Below, one piece after another: positions 32,594-40,775 of a stretch of DNA of 64,000 nt. Made by a program: the position numbers and the translations under genes. A model generated the notes under the pieces. The model was not told the origin of the DNA. It searched no databases and worked only from the letters and a program-made list of their open reading frames with translations. The first letter of the stretch is position 1. Every line of letters starts with the position of its first letter. The stretch comes from Crossiella equi (GTDB lineage Bacteria; Actinomycetota; Actinomycetes; Mycobacteriales; Pseudonocardiaceae), in the NCBI RefSeq assembly GCF_017876755.1, contig NZ_JAGIOO010000001.1:9285786-9349785 (forward strand). The letters run 5' to 3'.

Positions 32594-34954
32594 ATGGAGC
32601 GCCTCTGGGGGATGCCGGGTCGTCCGGTTGAGCAGCGGGTGGCCGCACTGCTCGCCGAGATGACCCTGGCGGAGAAGCTGGCCCAGCTCGTCGGCGTGTG
32701 GGTGGGGGTGTCGGAGGTGGCGGCCGAGGTCGCCCCGGCCCAGCACGAGTTCGCCGAGTCCCTTCCTCCCTGGGACGAGCTGACCAAGTCCGGGCTGGGC
32801 CAGCTGACCCGCGTCTTCGGCACCGCCCCCGTCGATCCGGCGCACGCGGCCAGGGCACTGGCCCAGACCCAGCACCGCCTCCTGGCCGACACCCGGCTGG
32901 GCATCCCGGCGATGGCGCACGAGGAGTGCCTCTCCGGCTTCGCCGCCTGGCAGGCCACCATGTTCCCGGCGCCGCTGGCCTGGGCGGCGGCCTTCGACCC
33001 CGGCACGGTGCGGCTGATGGCCGAGGCGGTAGGCCGTTCGATGGCCGGGGTCGGTGTGCACCAGGGCCTGGCCCCGGTGCTGGACGTGCTGCGCGATCCG
33101 CGCTGGGGCCGGTCCGAGGAGACGCTGGGGGAGGACCCGTACCTGGTCGGCGTGCTCGGCGCGGCCTACGTCAACGGCCTGGAGTCGGCCGGGATCGTGG
33201 CCACCCTCAAGCACTTCGCCGGGTACTCCGCTTCCAGGGCGGGACGCAACCACGCCCCGGTGGGCATGGGGCCGCGCGAGTTCGCCGATGTGGTGCTGCC
33301 GCCGTTCGAGCTGGCCCTGCGCGTGGGCGGGGCGCGTTCGGTGATGCACTCCTACGCCGAGGTCGACGGCGTGCCCCCGGCGGCCGACCCGGCGTTGCTG
33401 ACCGGGCTGCTGCGGGAGAGCTGGGGCTTCCAGGGCGTGGTGGTGGCCGACTACTTCGGCATCTCCTTCCTGGAGACCGCGCACGGCGTGGCCGCCTCCC
33501 CCGGCGAGGCGGCGGCGCTCGCGCTGGCCGCGGGAGTGGACGTGGAGCTGCCGAGCGTGCGCTGCTACGGCGAGCCGCTGGCTGAGCTGGTGCGCGCGGG
33601 TGTGGTGCCGGAGCAGCTGGTGGACCGCGCGGTGACCAGGGTGCTGCGGCAGAAGTGCGAGCTGGGCCTGCTGGACGAGGACTGGGATCCTGAGCCGCCC
33701 GCGCTGCGCCTGGGCCTGCCGGTGGACCTGAACCCGCCTGAGCTGCGCACACTGGCCCGTACCCTGGCCGAACGCTCGATCGTGTTGCTGGCCAACGACT
33801 CCGGCCTGCTGCCGCTGCGTGATCCCGGGCGGCTGGCGGTGCTGGGGCCGTGCGCGGAGGAGGTGCTCGCCCTGCTGGGCTGCTACTCCTTCCCCAGCCA
33901 CGTCGGCACCCAGCACCCCGAGGTGCCGCTGGGCATCGAGGCGCCCACCCTGCTGGACGCGCTGCGCGCCGAGTTCCCGGACACCGAGATCCGGTGCGCC
34001 CCAGGCTGTGCGGTCACCGGCGAGGACCGCTCCGGCATCCCGGCCGCGGCCGCGCTGGCCGAGGCCGCCGAGGTGTGCGTGCTGGCTCTGGGCGACCGCT
34101 CCGGCCTGTTCGGCCGCGGCACCTCCGGCGAGGGCTGCGACGCCGCCGACCTGGCCCTGCCGGGGGTGCAGGCCGAGCTGCTGGCCGCGGTGCTGGACAC
34201 CGGGACCCCGGTGGTGCTGGTCCTGCTGGCCGGCCGCCCCTACGCCCTCGGCGGGGATGCCGAGCGGGCCGCGGCCGTGGTGCAGGCCTTCTTCCCCGGC
34301 CAGGAGGGCGCGGTCGCGGTCGCGGGCGTGCTCAGCGGCCGGGTGAACCCCTCGGGCAAGCTGCCCGCGCAGATCCCGCACGGCCCTGGCGGGCAGCCCG
34401 CGACCTACCTGCGCCCGAAACTCGGCGGAGCGGGATCGGCCAGCTCGGTGGACCCGTCCCCGCGGTTCCCGTTCGGCCACGGCCTGTCCTACACCAGCTT
34501 CGCCTACCTGGAGGGCCACGCGCCGGCCGAACTGCCCGGCGACGGCGAGATCGAGGTGTCCTGCCTGCTGCGCAACACCGGCGACCGGCCCGGCGCCGAG
34601 GTCGTCCAGCTGTACCTGCACGACCCGGTGGCCTCGGTGACCAGACCGGTGCGCCAGCTGGCCGGGTTCGCCAGGGTGCGGCTGGACCCCGGCGAGTCGG
34701 TGCGAGTCCGCTTCCGGCTGCACGCCGACCGGACCTCCTTCATCGGCCGGGACGGCCGCCGGGTGGTCGAACCCGGCGAGCTGCACCTGCTGCTGGGCTC
34801 CTCCAGCACCGACCTGCGGTGGCGGCACGTGGTGTGGGTCACCGGCGAACCCCGGTACCCCGGCCCGGACCGGGTGCTGGTGACCCCGGTGTGGCTGGAC
34901 GAGGAGGAGGTCACCGGCCTGCCGCTCGGCAGCCGGCAGGCGGACTCGGCTTAG
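32594..34954 (+). CDS. bxlA: GH3 beta-xylosidase/beta-glucosidase, cytoplasmic
   Basis: A 786-residue GH3 enzyme without a signal peptide, expected to cleave imported xylobiose and xylo-oligosaccharides. The N-terminal barrel includes VLDVLRDPRWGRSEETLGEDPYL and LKHFAGYSASRAGRNHAP. The nucleophile is Asp286 in GVVVADYFGI. The GH3 C-terminal sandwich and FN3-like domains follow (PFGHGLSYTSFAYL, GEVVQLY-like strand near residue 670). It is divergent from bxlEFG, matching BxlA of Streptomyces. Its last 44 bp overlap the convergent anti-sigma gene. Its promoter suggests a leaderless mRNA. Activity on glucosides or arabinosides cannot be excluded from sequence. Confidence 0.9.
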   Translation: MERLWGMPGRPVEQRVAALLAEMTLAEKLAQLVGVWVGVSEVAAEVAPAQHEFAESLPPWDELTKSGLGQLTRVFGTAPVDPAHAARALAQTQHRLLADTRLGIPAMAHEECLSGFAAWQATMFPAPLAWAAAFDPGTVRLMAEAVGRSMAGVGVHQGLAPVLDVLRDPRWGRSEETLGEDPYLVGVLGAAYVNGLESAGIVATLKHFAGYSASRAGRNHAPVGMGPREFADVVLPPFELALRVGGARSVMHSYAEVDGVPPAADPALLTGLLRESWGFQGVVVADYFGISFLETAHGVAASPGEAAALALAAGVDVELPSVRCYGEPLAELVRAGVVPEQLVDRAVTRVLRQKCELGLLDEDWDPEPPALRLGLPVDLNPPELRTLARTLAERSIVLLANDSGLLPLRDPGRLAVLGPCAEEVLALLGCYSFPSHVGTQHPEVPLGIEAPTLLDALRAEFPDTEIRCAPGCAVTGEDRSGIPAAAALAEAAEVCVLALGDRSGLFGRGTSGEGCDAADLALPGVQAELLAAVLDTGTPVVLVLLAGRPYALGGDAERAAAVVQAFFPGQEGAVAVAGVLSGRVNPSGKLPAQIPHGPGGQPATYLRPKLGGAGSASSVDPSPRFPFGHGLSYTSFAYLEGHAPAELPGDGEIEVSCLLRNTGDRPGAEVVQLYLHDPVASVTRPVRQLAGFARVRLDPGESVRVRFRLHADRTSFIGRDGRRVVEPGELHLLLGSSSTDLRWRHVVWVTGEPRYPGPDRVLVTPVWLDEEEVTGLPLGSRQADSA

Positions 34955-35297
34955 GCCACCAGGAGGGCAGCCGGGCCCGGCGGGGACCGGCGAGCCAGCC
35001 GGCCACCAGCAGCCCGGCCAGCGTGGCGGCCAGCACCCCGGCGGCGGTGCCGAACCTGGCCCGCAGCCGAGCCGCGCGGACCAGACCGGCAGGAGGCGCG
35101 GGGGTGAGCAGCTCGGCGGCCTGGTCCCTGGCCACCGCGACGAGCAGGCCGGGCAGTCCGGCGAACCCGGCGACCGCGTGCGCGCACGGGCGGCAGGCGC
35201 GCAGGTGGGCCTCGTAGTCCCGGCGCTCGGTGTGCGAGAGCGCGCCCAGCAGGTAGGCGGCGTCCCAGTCCCGGTACGGGTCGGCTGGCGGCGTCAC
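34911..35297 (-). CDS. Zinc-finger anti-sigma factor
   Basis: A 128-residue single-pass membrane protein. The N-terminal cytosolic part has DAAYLLGALSHTERRDYEAHLRACRPC with the HxxxCxxC zinc motif (His31, Cys35, Cys38) of ZAS-type anti-sigma factors. One membrane segment follows (FGTAAGVLAATLAGLLVAGWLAG), with a short outside tail. The GTG at 35297 overlaps the stop of the ECF sigma gene, so it should hold that sigma factor inactive until a signal arrives. Its 3' end overlaps the convergent GH3 gene by 44 bp. Confidence 0.88.
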   Translation of the reverse strand: MTPPADPYRDWDAAYLLGALSHTERRDYEAHLRACRPCAHAVAGFAGLPGLLVAVARDQAAELLTPAPPAGLVRAARLRARFGTAAGVLAATLAGLLVAGWLAGPRRARLPSWWPKPSPPAGCRAAGR

Positions 35298-35803
35298 CGG
35301 CTGGTCAGCCCCTTCTCCCTGAGGGCCAGGCGCAGCGCGCGCAGGCCGTAGTGCAGGCGGGAGCGCACGGTGCCCTGCGGCACCGCCAGGTCCACCGCGA
35401 GCTCGGCTACCGAGTGCCCGAGGTAGAACGCGCGGATGATCACCGTGCGGTGCTCGGCGGTCAGCTGGGTCAGCACGTCGGTGATCACCCAGGCGTCCAG
35501 CACCGAGTCGGTCTGGTCGGGCCGCGGCGGGTCGGGCACCCTGGCCGCGCCCACTTCCCGCCGGGAGTGCGCGCTGCGGCGTTCGTCGATGACCACGTTG
35601 CGCGCCACCCGGAACAGCCAGGCCCGCGCCGCCGACTCGCCCTGGTCCAGCACCGCGGGGCTGCGCCACAGCCGCAGCAGGCTTTCCTGGACCACGTCCT
35701 GGGAGAGCTGTTCGTCACCGGTCAGCCGCAGCGCGAAACGCCTCAGCGCGGGCGCGTGCCGGTCGTGCACCAGGCGGAGCAGCTCCGCTGCCGTGGTGCT
35801 CAC
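35294..35803 (-). CDS. ECF-family RNA polymerase sigma factor
   Basis: A 169-residue ECF sigma factor. Region 2 reads ALRRFALRLTGDEQLSQDVVQESLLRLWRSP with WLFRVARNVVIDERR, and region 4 LTAEHRTVIIRAFYLGHSVAELAVDLAVPQGTVRSRLHYGLRAL. The GTG at 35803 sits one base from the end of the membrane-protein gene, and the 3' end overlaps the anti-sigma gene. A promoter with an ECF-like GGCAAC -35 heads the operon, suggesting autoregulation. The trigger is unknown; the co-transcribed membrane flavoprotein-like gene hints at a redox or metal cue (inference). Confidence 0.93.
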   Translation of the reverse strand: MSTTAAELLRLVHDRHAPALRRFALRLTGDEQLSQDVVQESLLRLWRSPAVLDQGESAARAWLFRVARNVVIDERRSAHSRREVGAARVPDPPRPDQTDSVLDAWVITDVLTQLTAEHRTVIIRAFYLGHSVAELAVDLAVPQGTVRSRLHYGLRALRLALREKGLTSR

Positions 35804-35804
35804 C

Positions 35805-37073
35805 TCAGGAGTCCCAGATCGCGCCGTAGGCCGGGATTCCCCGTGCCTCGAGGGATTCGACCAGGTGCCAGGTGGTCTTCCGGTTGGAGATGCAGATGAC
35901 GGCCTCCGCGCCGGACTCCCGGTGCGCGCGCAGCGCCAGTTCGACCAGGTCGGGCTTGCCGTCCCGGTCGGTGTCCCAGATGACCGCCTCCGGCTGCACG
36001 GACTCGATCTCGGCCACCAGCGCCTCGCCGTAGGTGCGCACCGGGTTCCTGGTCGACCACACCAGGCGGGCCGGGGTGTCCCCGGCGAGCAGGTGCGGCA
36101 GGCAGGGGCCGATGCCGCTGCCGGTGGCCACCCACACCACGCCGCGGAAGAGCCGGTCGATGTTGCCCACGCCCGCGGTCGGGATGCCCTTGACCCACAG
36201 GTGCGCGGGCCGGTCGTCGACCAGCGCGCCGGTCCAGTCGCCGGCGCGGGAGATGGTGAGCCGGAAGCCGGAGCGGCCCGGCGTGGGCACGTTGGCGAAG
36301 GAATGCCACTCCAGCAACGGGTTCCGGCTCACCGCGGTGGAGGAGCCGGCGAACGGGGTGACCCCGTGGTCGAAGGTCACCAGGGCCACGTGCGGGGACG
36401 GCGTGCTGATCCGCACCGGCACCCGGCGCAGCCGCAGCCAGGGCAGCGCCACGCTGGTCACCACCACCAGCAGGGCCCAGAACGGCGCGGAGCCGAGGAA
36501 GTCCCGGCCCTGCGCCTGGGCCAGCGCGGCCGCGTGCGCGGTGAAGAGCACCAGCAGCGCCCAGCCGCCGAAGCGGTGGCAGCGCTCGAACAGGTCGTGC
36601 CGGGCCGCGCGCAGCCTCGGCAGCGCGAGCACCACCATGGCCACCAGCAGCGCCGCGATGGCCCAGGTGCAGGCCAGCAGCGGTGCCGGGCCGCCGCGGG
36701 CGGTGATCGTCCAGGCCAGCACCGCGAACCAGGCCGTACCGGCGATCGCGCCGCCGATGTGCAGGCCGCCGAAGTGGTAGACCTTGCCCAGCGTCCACCG
36801 CACCCGCAGCGGCCAGTGCTTCGGCGCGCTGGTGGCCAGCCGGAACAGCAGGTTGATCACGTGCTGCTGCCGGATCAGCACGGCCAGCAGCAGGTTGCCC
36901 AGCACCAGCCACAGCAGCACGTCGAGGTCGGCTGGCCAGTCGGTGGTCAGGGCCAGCACCAGGTTGGCCAGCACCACCGCGGCCAGCAGCCGGTTGTGGT
37001 GGGTGAACGGCCTGCGCCGCAGCCGGGCACGCCAGCTCGCCGGGGCGGGGGCCAGTACCGGGGCGGCGCTCAC
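35805..37073 (-). CDS. Six-TM membrane protein with C-terminal ferredoxin/ferric-reductase-like domain
   Basis: A 422-residue protein in two parts. Residues 1-215 hold six membrane segments (about 28-45, 52-68, 107-124, 131-151, 168-186, 197-212). Histidines in or near them (71, 100, 105, 166, 180; in VYHFGGLHIGG and ERCHRFGGW) could bind haem. The C-terminal half looks like a flavin/NAD(P)H reductase domain: LEWHSFANVP resembles a FAD-contact strand and VWVATGSGIGPCLPHLL a nucleotide-binding turn. It recalls the fungal TmpA-type membrane flavoproteins. The GTG at 37073 overlaps the stop of the adenylation gene, so the two proteins are probably made together. Electron transfer linked to the adenylated product is a hypothesis. 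Confidence 0.68.
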   Translation of the reverse strand: MSAAPVLAPAPASWRARLRRRPFTHHNRLLAAVVLANLVLALTTDWPADLDVLLWLVLGNLLLAVLIRQQHVINLLFRLATSAPKHWPLRVRWTLGKVYHFGGLHIGGAIAGTAWFAVLAWTITARGGPAPLLACTWAIAALLVAMVVLALPRLRAARHDLFERCHRFGGWALLVLFTAHAAALAQAQGRDFLGSAPFWALLVVVTSVALPWLRLRRVPVRISTPSPHVALVTFDHGVTPFAGSSTAVSRNPLLEWHSFANVPTPGRSGFRLTISRAGDWTGALVDDRPAHLWVKGIPTAGVGNIDRLFRGVVWVATGSGIGPCLPHLLAGDTPARLVWSTRNPVRTYGEALVAEIESVQPEAVIWDTDRDGKPDLVELALRAHRESGAEAVICISNRKTTWHLVESLEARGIPAYGAIWDS

Positions 37074-38629
37074 GCGACGGTCTCCGCCTGCTGGCCGGTC
37101 AGCCGGGCCAGCAGTGCCCGCCGGTCCACCTTGCCGCGTTCGGTCAGCGGCAGCCGGTCCACCGGCACGATCAGCGCGGGCACGCAGTAGTAGGGCAGCT
37201 GGGCGGCCACCGCACGGCGGACCGCCTCGGGCACGGCGGTCGCCGGGCTGACGAACCCGACCAGTCTGCCCTGGTGCAGCACCGTGCTGGCCCGCCGGCA
37301 GCCGGGCGCGCGTTCCAGCGCCGAGGTGACCGCGTCCAGCTCGACCCGGAACCCCTTGACCTTCACCTGGTCGTCGGTGCGCCCGTGGTGTTCCAGCTGG
37401 CCGTCGGTGGTCCAGCGGACCAGGTCGCGGGTGCGGAACATCAGGCCGCCGCCCAGGAACGGGTCCAGGCGGTAGCGCTGCGCGGTGAGCTCGGCGTTGC
37501 CGAGGTAGCCGCCGGTGACGCAGGCGCCACCGGCCCACATCTCGCCCACCTCGCCGATCCGGCACGGGTTGAGCGCCTCGTCGAGCACGTAGACGGTGGT
37601 GTTGGGCACCGGGCGGCCGATGGTCAGCCGGCCGGTGGCCGGGTCGTAGCGCTGCACGGTGTTGACGATGGTGACCTCGGTGGGCCCGCAGGCGTTGTGG
37701 AAGACCGCGGTGCGTGACCAGGCGCGGGCCAGCGCGGGCGGGCAGCGCTCACCGGCCACCGCGACCACCCGCACCCGCGGACAGGCGTTCGGGTCCACAG
37801 TGGACAGAACGCCGGGGGTGGCGATCAGCGCGGTCGCGGTGCGGGCCGCCGCGGTGGGGTCGTCACCGCGCACGAGCACGCAGCCGCCGTTGGCCAGCGT
37901 GCCCAGCACCTCCCACACGGCCATGTCGAAGGCGATGTTGAGCAGCTGGGGAACCCGGTCGCCGGGACCGATGCCGAGCGAACCCGGTGCGGTGAGCAGG
38001 ACGTTGCACAGGTTGGCGTGGGTGACCCTGACCCCGTTGGGTCTGCCGGTGGTGCCCGAGGTGAAGATCACCACCGCGGTCTCGCCGCACCGGGTGGGCA
38101 GGGCCGCGGTCGCCGATGGGTGGTCGTCGATCGCGATCACCGTGCCGAGGCCGTCCGGCACCAGTCCCCGGTGCGCCGTGGTGGTGAGCACGACCTCGAT
38201 GCCCGCCACCGCGGCGATGTGCCGCAGGTGCGGCGGCGGGGTGAGCCGGATGTCCTGCGGCACATAGGCCGCACCGGCCTTCAGCACCGCGAGCATGCCC
38301 ACCACCATGGCCACCGACCTGGTCAGGAACAGCCCGACGTGCGCGCCGGGGCGCACCCCGTGCTCGACGAGCAGCCGGGCCAGCGCGGTGGCCCTGCGGT
38401 CCAGCTCGGCGTAGGTCACCGACTCGCCGAGGTGCTCCACGGCGGGGGCCTGCGGGCAGGCCGCGGCCCGCGCCTGGAAGGCGTGGTGGAGGTGGGTGAA
38501 CGGGACCGGGACGCGCGGTCCCCACCCGAAGCGGTCGAAGAGCAGGCGCTCTTGCGGGGGCAGGCCGCGCAGGGCAGGGGATTCGACGATCGGGGTCACT
38601 CCGGATCCTTTCGCCAGGCCGGTGGTCAC
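37070..38629 (-). CDS. Stand-alone NRPS-like adenylation enzyme
   Basis: A 519-residue AMP-forming ligase of the amino-acid adenylation type. Core motifs are LKAGAAYVPQD (A2), VIFTSGTTGRPNGV (A3), NIAFDMAVWEVLG (A4), ACGPTEVTIVNT (A5), GGYLGNAELTAQRY (A6), RTRDLVRW (A7), GRTDDQVKVKGFRVEL (A8) and LTERGKVDRRAL (A10, with the catalytic Lys). The Asp in FDMAVWE, which binds the alpha-amino group in NRPS A domains, is present. No carrier-protein, condensation or thioesterase domain follows; the protein ends just after A10. It heads a four-gene, fully overlapping operon with a membrane flavoprotein, sigma factor and anti-sigma factor. The substrate is unknown. Confidence 0.88.
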   Translation of the reverse strand: MTTGLAKGSGVTPIVESPALRGLPPQERLLFDRFGWGPRVPVPFTHLHHAFQARAAACPQAPAVEHLGESVTYAELDRRATALARLLVEHGVRPGAHVGLFLTRSVAMVVGMLAVLKAGAAYVPQDIRLTPPPHLRHIAAVAGIEVVLTTTAHRGLVPDGLGTVIAIDDHPSATAALPTRCGETAVVIFTSGTTGRPNGVRVTHANLCNVLLTAPGSLGIGPGDRVPQLLNIAFDMAVWEVLGTLANGGCVLVRGDDPTAAARTATALIATPGVLSTVDPNACPRVRVVAVAGERCPPALARAWSRTAVFHNACGPTEVTIVNTVQRYDPATGRLTIGRPVPNTTVYVLDEALNPCRIGEVGEMWAGGACVTGGYLGNAELTAQRYRLDPFLGGGLMFRTRDLVRWTTDGQLEHHGRTDDQVKVKGFRVELDAVTSALERAPGCRRASTVLHQGRLVGFVSPATAVPEAVRRAVAAQLPYYCVPALIVPVDRLPLTERGKVDRRALLARLTGQQAETVA

Positions 38630-38659
38630 CCCAGCTGAACGAGACAGGTCGGGTGAATG

Positions 38660-38687
38660 TTCAACTAAATCTGCGAAAATCGTTGCC
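38660..38687 (-). promoter_or_regulatory. ECF-type promoter candidate for the adenylation-sigma operon
   Basis: On the minus strand GGCAAC (38687-38682), a 16-bp spacer and GTTG (38665-38662) match the general GGAAC-N16-GTT plan of ECF promoters, about 33 bp before the first gene. It is likely read by the sigma factor encoded in the operon. Confidence 0.5.
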
Positions 38688-38711
38688 AGGAGTGGGAGTT
38701 AGCCCGACGTG

Positions 38712-38741
38712 GTCGAACGCGGCGTCGAACGCGGGTCGAAC
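38712..38741. repeat. Triple GTCGAAC heptamer upstream of the adenylation-sigma operon
   Basis: GTCGAAC at 38712, 38724 and 38735 (periods 12 and 11 bp), 25 bp upstream of the -35 element of the leftward operon. It resembles the GTCGAAT array at 13654. Confidence 0.6.
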
Positions 38742-38771
38742 ACCGGAGTCCACAGCGGACTTCGGGGCGAT

Positions 38772-39897
38772 TCAGCAGCCGGGGCGGCGGCGGTGCGAGC
38801 TGGCCCGTTCGGTCAGCCGCACCACCAGCGCGGTCAGCCGGGGCTGCTCCTGCGGCAGAGCCGCCACCGTGCGCCGCACCGAGGGCAGCTGCTCGTCGGT
38901 CGCCCTGGTCAGCACCGAGACACCGCGGCGGATCGCGGCCGCGGTGAAACCGGCCATGGATCGGTGCGCGTAACCGGTGTCGCGGTGGTAGACCAGCCGG
39001 GGTGAGCCGAGCATGGCCACTCCCGCGGCGCGGCGGCCCGGTTCACCGTAGGCCGTCCGGTTGGCCGCGCAGTTCCGCCGGGTGTAGCTGATGTCGTCCA
39101 GCGGGATGGAGAAGGCGCGCACCCCGAGGTCGTACATGGCTTGCAGCTTCGCGGTGAGCGCGGCGCGGTCCTCGGGGCTGGAGTAGCAGATCGAGGTGCC
39201 GGGGGAGAGGGCGTAGGTGAACCGGACGTGCCGCGCCGCGGCGGCCTCGACCAGCTCACCCAGCTGGGCCAGCCGGTCGGCCGGGTAGGGCTCGCGCCAG
39301 CGGTCGCGGTGGCACGGGTCGTTCTTGGACGCGTAGATGTAGGTGTTGGCCTTGACCTGGCCGTAGAAGGCGAGCTGGTCGAGGCGTTCCTGATGGGTCC
39401 ACGGCGAACCGTAGAAGCCCTCGATGGTGCCGTGCAGGGCCATCGCGGGGAAGTCGCTGACCGTGGCGCCCGCGATGCGCCGACGGTGCCGGTCACCGGT
39501 GAACAGCTGCCGCAGGGTCTGCACGGCGTAGTACCGGCCCGCCGGGTCCACCCCGCCGAGCGCCACGGAACCGCGCCGCGCGGTGACGGTGAGCGCGCTG
39601 CCCTCCGCCCGGCCGGGGACCGGGGTCGAGCCGAGGGTGGCGGCGACGTCCGGCCGGACCCAGGTGGAAGGTCAGCGGCGCGCGCCCCTCGGTGCCGATG
39701 TGCCGGACGCCGTGCTCGCGCGGGGTCCGCTCCAGCAGGGTGCGGGCAGTCGGGTCGGAGCGCTCGTCCACCACCAGCCGTACCCGGTCGCCGACCGGGA
39801 TGTCCGGTCCGCTGCGCTGGATGTGTTGCGGTGCGGGGAAAACCTGGGGGAGCGCGGCGGCGAGCAGGACGGATGCCGTTCGGTCGAGTGACTGCAT
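38772..39897 (-). pseudogene. GH84 beta-N-acetylglucosaminidase remnant
   Basis: The start of a secreted GH84 gene is visible from the ATG at 39897 (QSLDRTASVLLAAALPQVFPAPQHIQ, then VRLVVDERSDPTARTLLE and APLTFHLGP). Near 39660 the frame shifts and continues as VALGGVDPAGRYYAVQTLRQLFTG, then the GH84 barrel: DFPAMALHGTIEGFYGSPWTHQERLDQLAFYG, KNDPCHRDRWREPYP and FSIPLDDISY with the catalytic Asp pair. After about residue 200 of the barrel the sequence becomes unrelated and soon stops. The catalytic domain is therefore incomplete as well as frameshifted. GH84 enzymes remove GlcNAc; this copy should be dead. Confidence 0.78.
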
Positions 39898-40035
39898 GCG
39901 ATCTCCAGACAAGTGCGGGCGGTGATGTGCTCCAGTATGGCCCGTGGCCGGGACTTTTCCGGTGCCGCCAACGTCGGGGCGCGGTGGTCCGGTCTACGGG
40001 TTCCCAAGACGTGCCGGACTGGCTACCCTCCAGAC

Positions 40036-40049
40036 TGGGAGCGCTCCCA
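40036..40049. promoter_or_regulatory. CebR box upstream of second AA10 LPMO
   Basis: TGGGAGCGCTCCCA, perfect palindrome 37 bp before the LPMO ATG, about 15 kb from the rest of the cellulase cluster. Confidence 0.86.
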
Positions 40050-40086
40050 GAAATCTTGATGCTCGATCCTCAAGGAGGAGGAAAGC

Positions 40087-40755
40087 ATGGCGCACAACAG
40101 TTCCGCTCGCCCCCTGCTCGCCAGAGCGCTCGTGGTGCTGAGCGCGGTCGGCGCGCTGCTGGCCGGAGCCCTGACCGGCATCGCTCAGGCGCACGGCTCG
40201 GCCACCGATCCGCCCTCGCGCAACTACGGCTGCTGGCAGCGCTGGGGCAGCGACTTCCAGAACCCGGCCATGGCCACCAGGGACCCGATGTGCTGGCAGG
40301 CCTGGCGGGCCAACCCGAACGCGATGTGGAACTGGAACGGCCTGTACCGGGAGAACCTCAAGGGCAACCACCGCGGCAACATCCCGAACGGGCAGCTGTG
40401 CAGCGGCGGGCACGCCGAGGGCGGCCGGTACGACTCGATGGACACCGTGGGCGCGTGGCAGACGGTGAACAAGCCACGGCAGTTCACCGTCACCATCACC
40501 GACCAGGCCCGCCACGGCGCGGACTACCTGCAGGTGTACATCACCAAGCAGGGCTTCAACCCCGCGACCCAGGCGCTGGGCTGGGACAACCTGGAACAGG
40601 TCGCCCAGACCGGCCGCATCGCGCCGAACGGCACCTACCAGGTCGGGGTGGACGCGGGCAGCCGGACCGGGCGGCACATCGTCTACACCATCTGGCAGGC
40701 CAGCCACCTGGACCAGTCCTACTATTTCTGCAGCGACGTCAACTTCACCGGCTGA
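40087..40755 (+). CDS. Secreted single-domain AA10 lytic polysaccharide monooxygenase
   Basis: A 222-residue copper oxygenase consisting only of an AA10 domain. Cleavage at AQA-HG exposes His36 as the N-terminal ligand; His143 in QARHGADYLQVY is the likely second brace residue. GSATDPPSRNYGCWQRWGSD, PMCWQAW and MWNWNGLYREN are nearly the same as in Streptomyces cellulose-active C1/C4-oxidising enzymes of the ScLPMO10B type. A strong AAGGAGGAGG precedes the ATG. The CebR box confirms membership of the cellulose regulon. Confidence 0.93.
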   Translation: MAHNSSARPLLARALVVLSAVGALLAGALTGIAQAHGSATDPPSRNYGCWQRWGSDFQNPAMATRDPMCWQAWRANPNAMWNWNGLYRENLKGNHRGNIPNGQLCSGGHAEGGRYDSMDTVGAWQTVNKPRQFTVTITDQARHGADYLQVYITKQGFNPATQALGWDNLEQVAQTGRIAPNGTYQVGVDAGSRTGRHIVYTIWQASHLDQSYYFCSDVNFTG

Positions 40756-40775
40756 ATCCGGGGGTGGCGCGCACG

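Noticed and set aside
38712-38741. GTCGAAC repeats as a LexA SOS box
   Set aside because: Actinobacterial LexA boxes need inward-facing CGAAC-N4-GTTCG. Here the three copies are in the same orientation.
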